From Bacteroidota bacterium (lineage in GTDB: Bacteria; Bacteroidota; Bacteroidia; B-17B0; B-17BO), in the NCBI GenBank assembly GCA_947462425.1, contig CANHPI010000226.1, forward strand, positions 1 through 5,026: a stretch of DNA of 5,026 nucleotides. The letters are read 5' to 3'. Position 1 is the first letter of the stretch. Each line of letters opens with the position of its first letter. Below, piece after piece: positions 1 through 4,875 of the stretch. The translations under genes and the position numbers were made by a program. A model generated the notes under the pieces. The model was not told the DNA's origin, did no database searches, and saw only the letters and a list, made by a program, of their open reading frames with translations.

Positions 1-3
1 AAT

Positions 4-489
4 ATGTCAACCGCCATAATCATAATTGTTATTATCGTTTTTATATTTTATTTTTTCAACAATGACCGAAAAGATGTAAAAATTAATGCTTTACAAAGAG
101 GAGGCTTACTAACTATTTATCCAAACTTTGTAAACTATGTAAATCAAGCTCACGAATCAGAATCATCATTTTTAAATTTTGAGACAACTAATTTAGAATT
201 AGTAAAAAATGACGGAGAGTATTTAGAATATAAGTTTCCTATTAATATAGGAAACGAAACTAGTGGTTATTTTTTTATTGGTATTCAACATTCCTTCGGA
301 ACATTTGCATATTGTTATTGTCGGAATAATTCAGGGAGAAAAATAGAAGGATTTATTACAGAACTACACAATGGTAAAAACGGACAAAATCCAATAGACC
401 GTGAAGTTGAAGATTATAGAGGAATATTCTTTCATCTAATTAAACAAATGGAAAATCTTCCAAATTTCGAAGAAAAATTCTATACATAA
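4..489 (+). CDS. Membrane-anchored orphan protein, 161 aa, function unknown
   Basis: I do not recognise this protein. Residues 3-18 are an almost unbroken run of Ile, Val and Phe, followed by an Asn-Asn-Asp-Arg-Lys stretch. That reads as one N-terminal membrane anchor with the rest of the protein on one side of the membrane. The remainder (about 25-161) is soluble, rich in aromatic and acidic residues, and looks like a mixed alpha/beta domain. It has no lipobox and no catalytic motif that I can name. The start at the hydrophobic segment is natural, but only three bases precede it, so an earlier start cannot be excluded. A broken small gene follows 46 bp downstream, then a membrane-protein pair, all on the same strand. 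Small orphan genes in such rows in Bacteroidota are sometimes immunity proteins of polymorphic toxins, but nothing in the sequence proves that here. Confidence 0.75.
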   Translation: MSTAIIIIVIIVFIFYFFNNDRKDVKINALQRGGLLTIYPNFVNYVNQAHESESSFLNFETTNLELVKNDGEYLEYKFPINIGNETSGYFFIGIQHSFGTFAYCYCRNNSGRKIEGFITELHNGKNGQNPIDREVEDYRGIFFHLIKQMENLPNFEEKFYT

Positions 490-535
490 ACTTATATAAT
501 TATAATTAAGTAATACCATTAACTACCATAACTAA

Positions 536-802
536 ATGTTGGAAGAAGATAATTGTCTAATAGCTTTAGCTGAAATTAACAGCCTTGATTTTTGTACAAA
601 AAAATGGATAATAAATAATTTTGAACTTTATAAAACAACCTTGATTTGGCCAGAAAATTTACCGCAAATAAATAGAAGTAATTTAATTATAGGAACTTTA
701 ATGGAAAATTTTAATTCGATATCCTAAGAATTATTATCTGAATTTGAGTATGAACTGAATAATGAAAAACAAATGCTGGAAATTAAAAGCACGAACCGCT
801 AA
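536..802 (+). pseudogene. Small orphan gene interrupted by one in-frame TAA
   Basis: An ATG at 536, directly preceded by a stop at 533-535, opens a 63-codon frame that ends at TAA 725-727. The same frame then continues for 24 further sense codons to a second TAA at 800-802. The continuation is rich in Glu, Leu and Asn, looks coding, and would give an 87-residue protein without the first stop. The simplest reading is a nonsense change, for example GAA or CAA to TAA, in a once intact gene. It could also be a genuine 63-residue protein followed by chance open sequence. The product has no signal peptide or membrane segment and is not recognised. Its size, acidity and position among orphan genes would suit a small immunity or antitoxin-like protein, which is inference only. 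The second stop lies inside the hairpin block that begins at 794. Confidence 0.5.
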
Positions 803-870
803 CAGCAGTTTTGCAATATGTTGGATTAGCACTAATTTAGTCCAAAAAGCCCATTTAGAACTTTGGCTTT
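794..870. repeat. Block of three consecutive hairpins, probable intergenic repeat element
   Basis: Three inverted repeats follow one another. The first is 794-800 with 804-810 (AACCGCT / AGCAGTT, one mismatch, 3-nt loop). The second is 821-829 with 837-845 (TTGGA / TCCAA core extended by four pairs including two G-T pairs, 7-nt loop). The third is 846-851 with 865-870 (AAAGCC / GGCTTT). The sequence starting CGCTAACAGC resembles, from memory, repeats found between small orphan genes in flavobacterial genomes; only this one copy is in the window. The block sits between the broken gene and the next start codon at 898, and the stop codon of the extended frame (800-802) falls in its first loop. 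No T-tract follows it, so it is not a typical terminator. It may act as a processing, stabilising or recombination sequence. Confidence 0.5.
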
Positions 871-897
871 GGCTGTAAGTTTTTAATACTATAAACA

Positions 898-999
898 ATG
901 GGAATAGCAATTGGAATATTATTATTGATAGTTATAGGTTGTTTTCTCTTCACCAGGTTTGCGAATAGAAAAAATCCATTTAGACCAACAGTAAAGTAA
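898..999 (+). CDS. 33-aa single-pass membrane micropeptide
   Basis: ATG at 898 opens a 33-codon frame ending at TAA 997-999. The product begins MGIAIGILLLIVIGCFLF, one clear transmembrane helix (about residues 3-19), and ends in a basic tail with Arg and Lys at 20, 23, 24, 25, 29 and 33. The positive-inside rule therefore predicts a cytoplasmic C-terminus. A Cys at 15 lies within the helix and does not form a lipobox. The stop overlaps the ATG of the next gene by one base (TAATG), a classical arrangement for translational coupling. This overlap, together with the clean topology, is the main argument that so short a frame is real. It probably works with, or helps expression of, the larger membrane protein downstream. 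Function is unknown. Confidence 0.6.
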   Translation: MGIAIGILLLIVIGCFLFTRFANRKNPFRPTVK

Positions 1000-1364
1000 T
1001 GAACAAAATTATTTTTAGAATAGTAGCGAATAGTCTTTTATTTATTGGAAATAAAATGGGACTGACATATAACGAAATAAATATTATCGTTTATTACTTT
1101 GGTATTCCATTTTCATGGCTTTGCCTATTAGATATTATTTTCAACTTTAATTACTTTAAAATAGCTTTCGCAATTTTTACTTTAGGCTTCAGTGTTGGTT
1201 GCAGAAATTTCAAGACATACTCTAACTGGTTATTTGACAAATCAGTTTTGTTTTTGAACTATTTCAATAAGTATGGAAGTAATTACGTTGCATCTTCCGT
1301 ATGGATTTGTGTATCATTGCCAATAGCTATTTATGCAATCTTAATATTCTTGATTTTTAAATAA
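999..1364 (+). CDS. Polytopic membrane protein, 121 aa, uncharacterised Bacteroidota family
   Basis: This is a hydrophobic protein with likely membrane helices at about 28-48, 52-68 and 98-120. A more polar loop (69-97) contains Cys-Arg-Asn, Ser-Asn-Trp and Phe-Asn-Lys-Tyr-Gly. The N-terminal 25 residues are amphipathic. The segments around YNEINIIVYYF (24-34) and NYFNKYGSNYV (87-97) match, as far as I recall, a family of unnamed small membrane proteins scattered through Flavobacterium, Chryseobacterium and relatives. No biochemical role is known to me. The start codon overlaps the stop of the 33-residue membrane peptide (TAATG), so the two are probably translated together. A rho-independent hairpin at 1513-1536 is the first plausible transcript end downstream. 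No catalytic residues are evident. An immunity or small-transport role is speculation. Confidence 0.78.
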   Translation: MNKIIFRIVANSLLFIGNKMGLTYNEINIIVYYFGIPFSWLCLLDIIFNFNYFKIAFAIFTLGFSVGCRNFKTYSNWLFDKSVLFLNYFNKYGSNYVASSVWICVSLPIAIYAILIFLIFK

Positions 1365-1512
1365 ATTTATGTCAGTAACAATAGAAGCAAATGACAGCAA
1401 ACGCAACATTAACACCTAAGGTTTCATTCATAAGAAATACCAACAATGAAAGGCCCATGTTGAATCGAACCCAAAACATGTTCTTTATCTGATAAAAAAC
1501 ATATCGAATACC

Positions 1513-1536
1513 AAGAGGCCCATGAGCCTCTTTTTT
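1513..1536 (+). terminator. Rho-independent terminator after the membrane-protein genes
   Basis: A perfect 7-bp stem AAGAGGC / GCCTCTT (1513-1519 with 1526-1532) closes a 6-base loop CCATGA and is followed by a T-rich run (1531-1536, then ATTT). It lies about 150 bp after the stop at 1364 and is the only strong terminator downstream of the plus-strand genes. The A run on its left side is short, so it is probably mainly for the plus strand. Confidence 0.8.
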
Positions 1537-1613
1537 ATTTCAACCAAAACGAATTAGTTTTTTTCAATTGACCCTCTTTGTCAAAAGGATTACAAACGAA
1601 ATCGTGTTGATTA

Positions 1614-1635
1614 TATTTTCTATAAGTAGAAAATA
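1614..1635. repeat. AT-rich perfect inverted repeat beside the terminator
   Basis: TATTTTCTA (1614-1622) and TAGAAAATA (1627-1635) form a 9-bp perfect hairpin with a 4-base loop. It lies immediately beyond the leftward terminator on the minus-strand transcript and overlaps its T-tract. It may be a backup 3'-end structure. In DNA this AT-rich it could also be partly chance. Confidence 0.4.
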
Positions 1636-1639
1636 AAAT

Positions 1640-1664
1640 AATGCCTCACGAGGGGTGAGGCATT
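1640..1664 (-). terminator. Strong terminator for the leftward lipoprotein genes
   Basis: A perfect 10-bp stem AATGCCTCAC / GTGAGGCATT (1640-1649 with 1655-1664) has a 5-base loop. Read on the minus strand it is followed by ATTTTATTT. It begins 9 bp after the stop codon of the PEGA lipoprotein gene, exactly where a leftward transcript should end. The plus-strand side also carries A/T-rich sequence, so it may stop rightward transcription as well. Confidence 0.9.
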
Positions 1665-1673
1665 TAAATGAAA

Positions 1674-2063
1674 TTATTTTTCTTTTTCTAATTCAACAGT
1701 AACATTATCTGGCTCTAAGTTGTTCCAAGCTCCTGTGGTTGGGTCTGTGAGAAAAGCGCCCCAGTTAAATAATGCATCAAAAACAATCCAACCTGCATCG
1801 GCATGTTTGGTAACAGCTATTGTTTGTGTCTTGTAGCCTTCTTTCTTAATCATGATAGTATGGTTTGAATTACGACGTAATTTTACATTGGCTACGTCCG
1901 TCCCTTTTAACTCTCCATTCACATAAATTTGAGAACCTTGGGTCATGGAACGGATGGGTACTTCTTTTCGTGTGCCATTAAACATCAAAGCACAAGACGT
2001 TGTAGAGAAAGAAATAACTGTTGCAATTGCCACTAATTGCAGATTTTTAATTTTTAGTTTCAT
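1674..2063 (-). CDS. PEGA-domain lipoprotein, 129 aa
   Basis: The N-terminus has a basic start (Lys2, Lys4, Lys6), a hydrophobic core (8-19) and a lipobox ending Ser-Thr-Thr-Ser-Cys24, so the mature protein is predicted to be lipidated on Cys24 and membrane anchored. Residues about 35-85 form a PEGA-type beta-strand domain with the pattern IYVNGELKGT (46-55), VKLRRNSNHTIMIKKEGY (60-77) and a following strand to about 85. The C-terminal part includes an aromatic segment (91-104) and Asp-Pro-Thr-Thr-Gly-Ala-Trp (107-113), a motif I associate with short Bacteroidota PEGA lipoproteins. PEGA domains are found in surface proteins and may bind cell-envelope components; no enzyme activity is expected. 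The start is supported by the signal peptide. The gene lies 62 bp after the EGF-like lipoprotein gene and ends at a strong terminator. Confidence 0.88.
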   Translation of the reverse strand: MKLKIKNLQLVAIATVISFSTTSCALMFNGTRKEVPIRSMTQGSQIYVNGELKGTDVANVKLRRNSNHTIMIKKEGYKTQTIAVTKHADAGWIVFDALFNWGAFLTDPTTGAWNNLEPDNVTVELEKEK

Positions 2064-2125
2064 TATTAAGTTTGATTTTGGGGTAAGTTTTTATGCTGAA
2101 TATGATAGAACGGATGTTTTAAATT

Positions 2126-2713
2126 TTACCATTCATAGGTAACAAATATTTCTGCTTTTAATTTTTTTGAATCATCTTGAATAATAAATGAAGTTGGAAA
2201 TCCTTCATAATTAAGATATGGAGAAAATACTATTGTGCCCATTAATTCATTGTTTGTATTTGAGTCATAATCCCATAATTCTAATGAGAATATAGCAGAA
2301 TCTGAAGTACATTCTATTGGGGTAGGAAAAGAATAATCATAATTTCTAGTACCATCTCCATTAGCATCCGTCCAATAAGTGGTTTGTTTATAGATATAAA
2401 TATTATCTTTTATTAGGTTAATGAACAAATCCGGATTAGTACCTAAATCATCAAGTCCGCCGCCGTTATTTGGGAATTGATTAATTCTAATTTTTGAGAT
2501 TAGAATCTTAGAAGGCATCTTTTCATAAGAGCAGTCAGAACCAAAATATCTTTCAGGGCAATTACAGCCACAATCAGGAGTAGATATTCCTCCATTTACA
2601 CAAGTTGTAGGAATACAAGGAGTGCTTCCGCCATCTGAATTAGAGTCATTAGTACACCCCAGAACAATAATTGCGACACCAAGGAATGCCATTTTCTTAA
2701 AAATGTTTTTCAT
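2126..2713 (-). CDS. Lipoprotein with EGF-like cysteine cluster and C2-like domain, 195 aa
   Basis: A signal peptide with lipobox Val-Leu-Gly-Cys20 is followed by a flexible Asp/Ser/Gly linker (21-31), as in exported Bacteroidota lipoproteins. Residues 33-61 carry six cysteines (33, 38, 48, 50, 52, 61) with Asn-Gly-Gly at 40-42 and Gly-Ser-Asp-Cys at 58-61, an EGF-like pattern. From about 69 to 195 comes a beta-rich domain that looks C2-like: ILISKIRINQFP (70-81), NPDLFINL (93-100), an acidic loop Asp-Ala-Asn-Gly-Asp-Gly (116-121) and SLELWDYDSN (143-152) leading to Leu-Met-Gly (157-159). The acidic loops could bind calcium. Together the domains suggest a surface protein for binding or adhesion, but the ligand is unknown. 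The domain names rest on pattern recognition and were not tested against profiles. It lies in the same direction as the small regulator upstream and the PEGA lipoprotein downstream. Confidence 0.87.
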   Translation of the reverse strand: MKNIFKKMAFLGVAIIVLGCTNDSNSDGGSTPCIPTTCVNGGISTPDCGCNCPERYFGSDCSYEKMPSKILISKIRINQFPNNGGGLDDLGTNPDLFINLIKDNIYIYKQTTYWTDANGDGTRNYDYSFPTPIECTSDSAIFSLELWDYDSNTNNELMGTIVFSPYLNYEGFPTSFIIQDDSKKLKAEIFVTYEW

Positions 2714-2790
2714 AAAATAAATTTTTAATCTTATTCTTACTCTTATCGCTTTTCAGTTACGCGCCGTTTAAATGGTTTCAGGCCTCCACT

Positions 2791-3015
2791 TTATTTGTCA
2801 ATACCATTAAAATTAAATTCGCACTCGACTTCATAGACATAACTCAATCTTTGGAAGTCATAAGTAATGGGTGCTTTCATATCTTTCCTCATAAAAGCGA
2901 TATAGTTATAAAGGGTTCGTATGGATATGCCGAGTTTGGAGGCCAGTTCATTAGGACTTCCTGTTTGCTCTGACATTATGAGCTCATTTAACCGTATTAT
3001 AATTCTTATATCCAA
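2791..3015 (-). CDS. Small stand-alone winged helix-turn-helix regulator, 74 aa
   Basis: The protein is little more than one DNA-binding domain. Helix 1 is about residues 3-16. The helix-turn-helix is at about 21-44, with Glu-Leu-Ala-Ser-Lys-Leu-Gly-Ile-Ser (23-31) and recognition helix Arg-Thr-Leu-Tyr-Asn-Tyr-Ile (33-39). A wing with Ala-Pro-Ile-Thr-Tyr (48-52) and Tyr-Val-Tyr-Glu (59-62) follows. This fits the HTH_11/DeoR-like type that normally forms the N-terminus of larger regulators; here no effector domain follows. The first codon is TTG (3015). The upstream frame is closed by TAA four codons earlier, and the first ATG would cut off most of helix 1, so TTG is the best start. The wing resembles that of the divergent WYL protein. 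The gene is the first of three reading leftward, so it may control itself and the lipoprotein genes. Confidence 0.83.
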   Translation of the reverse strand: MDIRIIIRLNELIMSEQTGSPNELASKLGISIRTLYNYIAFMRKDMKAPITYDFQRLSYVYEVECEFNFNGIDK

Positions 3016-3037
3016 ACTGATGCAATTTTAAAACTTA

Positions 3038-3060
3038 GCACTGCAATTGGATTGCAGTGC
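3038..3060. promoter_or_regulatory. Perfect inverted repeat: operator or terminator-like hairpin
   Basis: GCACTGCAAT (3038-3047) and ATTGCAGTGC (3051-3060) are exact reverse complements around TGG. The repeat lies 22 bp upstream of the TTG start of the leftward regulator. On the plus strand it is followed by GATTCTTTTT, so as RNA it would look like an intrinsic terminator. No plus-strand gene ends nearby, however, because the leftward genes occupy the DNA to its left. That favours a regulator-binding site, or a barrier against readthrough into the WYL gene. Confidence 0.6.
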
Positions 3061-3121
3061 GATTCTTTTTGTCAACAAGGAGTAAATTGTTAATCTGGAA
3101 TTTTTATGCAAAGCTGAAATC

Positions 3122-3148
3122 TAATTCCGTAAACTATATACGGAATTA
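3122..3148. promoter_or_regulatory. Perfect inverted repeat upstream of the WYL gene, candidate operator
   Basis: TAATTCCGTA (3122-3131) and TACGGAATTA (3139-3148) are exact reverse complements separated by 7 bases, so the arm centres are about 17 bp apart. That geometry suits a dimeric helix-turn-helix protein. The repeat ends 31 bp before the WYL start codon and just upstream of the TATTTTG promoter-like element. WYL regulators of the BrxR/CapW type bind inverted repeats ahead of their own genes, so autoregulation is a reasonable inference. No T-tract of the terminator type follows directly. Confidence 0.62.
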
Positions 3149-3179
3149 AATGTATTTTGTATTTTTATAAAAAATATAT

Positions 3180-4160
3180 ATGGCAATTTCAAGGTCTGCT
3201 TATAGAAGGTATAAGGTTATTGATTCGCTGTTGCGAAATACAATGCGCCCATATCCAACAATTATTAATATTCGAGAAGCTTGTGAGCAAAAGTTAGATT
3301 TATCACCTTCATTGGATACTTTGGAAAAAGATATACGCAATATGAAATTACCTGAACCTGATGGTTTTGATGCTCCCATTGTGTATTGTAGATTGCATAA
3401 AGGCTATTATTATACAAATCCAAATTTTTCGATAAATGCTGTTAGTTTAACCGATAACGATATTAGTAGTATAAAAGAGGCTGTGGAATTACTTCAAAAC
3501 ATTGGAGGAGATAGAGTAGGAGACCGTTTTAGTTATGCGATAGATAAAGTTCTGAGTAGTTTTAAAGAAACTTTCCCAGACGGAAATAGTAAAAGAAAGA
3601 TTATTCAAACAGATTATGTTTCTGGCGCGAGAGGCTTTGAGAATTTTAACCCATTATTTAATGCTTGCAAAAACAAATATCCGGTATCATTTGTATATTA
3701 CTCATACAAGAAAAGAACGTTTAAATCGGTTATAGTTCATCCGGTAATGTTAAAGGAGTTTGAAAATAGATGGTATTTAGTGGGGTTTTCAGAAAATCAT
3801 CATGCGTTAAAAACTTTTGGTTTCGATAACATTTACCAACCCTTGTTGCTGAAAAGGAAATATATAGCGTCTAAACAAAATGAGATAGATGTTTATATTC
3901 ATAATTTGCATGGTGTTTATCCAATCGAAAATCAAGTTTTACAGCGAATTGCAATAGAAACGACTGCGCTTATTTCGAATTACTTTGAGGCTTATCCCAT
4001 TCATAAAAGTCAAACGACTAATAAATTAGAATCAGGGGGATGTGTTTTTAATTTTGAATTAGTACCTACTGAAGAATTAGTGCGATTATTCCGTTCCTAT
4101 GGTAGAGATTTAAAGGTATTGAAACCACTTTGGTTGAATGAACTAGTTAAAAATAGATAA
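3180..4160 (+). CDS. WYL-domain transcriptional regulator, 326 aa
   Basis: The layout is that of a YafY/PafBC/BrxR-like regulator. A winged helix-turn-helix occupies about residues 8-85 (SLDTLEKDIRNM 44-55 as recognition helix; wing APIVY 65-69 and GYYY 75-78), followed by a helical linker (91-133). The WYL domain is at about 148-230, with the name motif Arg-Trp198-Tyr199-Leu200-Val-Gly preceded by His-Pro-Val-Met and Glu-Phe-Glu-Asn. A C-terminal WCX-like extension (about 250-326) includes LVRLFRSYGRDLKVLKP (300-316). Family members sense nucleic-acid or nucleotide ligands through WYL and often control DNA-damage or anti-phage genes; the ligand here is unknown. The ATG at 3180 places the DNA-binding domain at the usual distance. 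A candidate operator lies upstream, and a 138-residue gene follows after 3 bp, so the two are probably co-transcribed. No recognisable defence gene is in the window. Confidence 0.94.
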   Translation: MAISRSAYRRYKVIDSLLRNTMRPYPTIINIREACEQKLDLSPSLDTLEKDIRNMKLPEPDGFDAPIVYCRLHKGYYYTNPNFSINAVSLTDNDISSIKEAVELLQNIGGDRVGDRFSYAIDKVLSSFKETFPDGNSKRKIIQTDYVSGARGFENFNPLFNACKNKYPVSFVYYSYKKRTFKSVIVHPVMLKEFENRWYLVGFSENHHALKTFGFDNIYQPLLLKRKYIASKQNEIDVYIHNLHGVYPIENQVLQRIAIETTALISNYFEAYPIHKSQTTNKLESGGCVFNFELVPTEELVRLFRSYGRDLKVLKPLWLNELVKNR

Positions 4161-4163
4161 ACT

Positions 4164-4580
4164 ATGAAAAAGAATAATCAATCACTAGTGTTTCATTTTA
4201 ATTCAAATACGATTGTTGAAACCAATCCGGAGTTGGTTCGTATTGTATTGTATCCAGAATATACTAAAGTTGATTTTGGATATGTTGCTTATGATAAATA
4301 TTATAGAGGCGGTTGGATTACAATGGCTAAGGATACTTATATCGAAGTGTTAGAAACGGGTGAAAGATACAAATTACAGTTAGCAGAAAATATCCCAATT
4401 GCACCAGCACATCATTATTTTGAATCTACTAAAGATTGGCGCTATTATTCGTTGTTTTTTCCGCCAATTCCACAGCGAGATTGTATTTTGAATATAGTTG
4501 AGGTAGAGGAGGGGACTAGCAGTGATTTTAATTTTTACAGAATCGATTTGAAAATGTCGGAAGGAATAGCAATTTTGTAA
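4164..4580 (+). CDS. 138-aa protein of unknown function, partner of the WYL regulator
   Basis: The start lies 3 bp after the WYL stop codon on the same strand, so co-transcription is very likely. No signal peptide or membrane helix is present, so the protein is probably cytoplasmic. It reads as an all-beta domain: alternating strands at 24-42, an aromatic turn Tyr-Tyr-Arg-Gly-Gly-Trp (46-51), strands 56-73, Asn-Ile-Pro-Ile-Ala-Pro (76-81), then Asp-Trp (91-92) leading to YYSLFFPPIP (94-103) and FNFYRIDL (122-129). The pairing of an F/Y-x-L-x-F-P-P-I-P strand with a later Phe-Asn-Phe-Tyr-x-Ile strand recalls beta domains in other Bacteroidota proteins of unknown role; this is from memory and not confirmed. 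No catalytic residues stand out. Position suggests a target or accessory of the regulator, for instance a ligand-binding partner. Confidence 0.88.
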   Translation: MKKNNQSLVFHFNSNTIVETNPELVRIVLYPEYTKVDFGYVAYDKYYRGGWITMAKDTYIEVLETGERYKLQLAENIPIAPAHHYFESTKDWRYYSLFFPPIPQRDCILNIVEVEEGTSSDFNFYRIDLKMSEGIAIL

Positions 4581-4608
4581 AAGTTATACTTTATGAGAAG
4601 AATCCGTT

Positions 4609-4875
4609 TTAATACCCTTCAAATTTCAAATTGATATGGATGACCTCGCTAATTTTGGTTGTGTAAGAATTAGTTAACTTCTTTTGTTTCATCTTCCATT
4701 GCCTACCCAACGATTGAGTCTCAAACTTTATTTGAACTTTCAATTTTTTAATCGATTTATAGTTCAATACAATCATCTGCGGGCGAGTGAAATCCGGCAC
4801 TAATGCCCACCTCAAAAAAAGGGCAACTTCATTTTCGGGAAATAGTCTGAAATATATAATTCTAATGTAGCGTAG
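4609..4875 (-). pseudogene. Doubtful gene remnant, minus strand
   Basis: A minus-strand frame is open from 4875 down to the stop at 4609 (88 codons after an upstream stop at 4876-4878) but contains no ATG before its last two thirds. The first usable start would be TTG at 4815, giving 68 residues. The conceptual product has Leu-Arg-Trp-Ala-Leu-Val-Pro-Asp-Phe near its middle and a Lys-rich C-terminal half. I recognise no family. It converges on the 138-residue gene with a 28-bp gap, a normal layout for a gene end, and the part around 4780-4830 is slightly richer in G+C than its surroundings. It may be the 3' remnant of a deleted gene, or simply an accidental open frame. Confidence 0.22.

Larger units (their letters stand above)
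1365..1673. other. Gene-free stretch with two terminators and short repeats
   Basis: I see no convincing gene in these 309 bases. A 16-codon frame starting with ATG at 1369 (product MSVTIEANDSKRNINT) follows the membrane-protein gene by 4 bp, but nothing else supports it. The stretch contains a weak inverted repeat (CATGTT 1456-1461 / AACATG 1475-1480), a direct repeat of AGGCCCATG (1451-1459 and 1516-1524), a strong terminator at 1513-1536, an AT-rich perfect hairpin at 1614-1635 and the terminator of the leftward genes at 1640-1664. It is thus mainly the converging 3' ends of two transcription units. Confidence 0.7.
3016..3179. promoter_or_regulatory. Divergent control region between the two regulators
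   Basis: These 164 bases separate the start codons of the small winged-helix regulator (leftward) and the WYL regulator (rightward), so they must hold promoters for both unless transcription enters from outside. Two perfect inverted repeats lie within it (3038-3060 and 3122-3148). No exact Bacteroidota promoter (TTTG, spacer, TAnnTTTG) is visible. The nearest -7 candidates are TATTTTG at 3151-3157 for the rightward gene and TAAGTTTT on the minus strand next to the first inverted repeat. No Shine-Dalgarno sequence precedes either gene, which is normal in this phylum. Confidence 0.55.

Noticed and set aside
797..827. Integron attC site at the hairpin block
   Set aside because: GTTGGAT at 820-826 fits the GTTRRRY core, but the opposite core (CGCTAAC) fits poorly, the distance is too short for an attC site, and no integrase gene is visible.
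1369..1419. 16-residue frame after the 121-residue membrane protein
   Set aside because: It is too short, has no recognisable features, and is not supported by overlap or conserved context. It is mentioned only within the gene-free stretch.
1456..1480. tRNA T-arm remnant on the minus strand
   Set aside because: The reverse complement contains GGGTTCGATTC, but the T-stem does not pair beyond one base pair and no acceptor or anticodon arm can be built.
1945..2142. 65-codon plus-strand open frame
   Set aside because: It lies antisense over the N-terminal half of the PEGA lipoprotein gene, which has a signal peptide and a terminator. The product shows no family features, so it is a shadow frame.
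3038..3070. Plain intrinsic terminator for a plus-strand gene
   Set aside because: It has a stem and T-tract, but no plus-strand gene lies upstream; the DNA to its left is occupied by leftward genes. A role as operator or readthrough barrier is more likely, though a small RNA end cannot be excluded.
3180..4580. Complete BREX or CBASS-type defence operon
   Set aside because: Only the WYL-type regulator is present. No methyltransferase, nuclease, cyclase or effector gene can be seen in the window.
4771..4815. SOS-associated peptidase (SRAP) fragment, from the RWALVPDF-like motif
   Set aside because: The short match recalls the Trp-Gly-Leu-Ile-Pro motif, but the following residues do not continue like that family and the N-terminal Met-Cys-Gly is absent.
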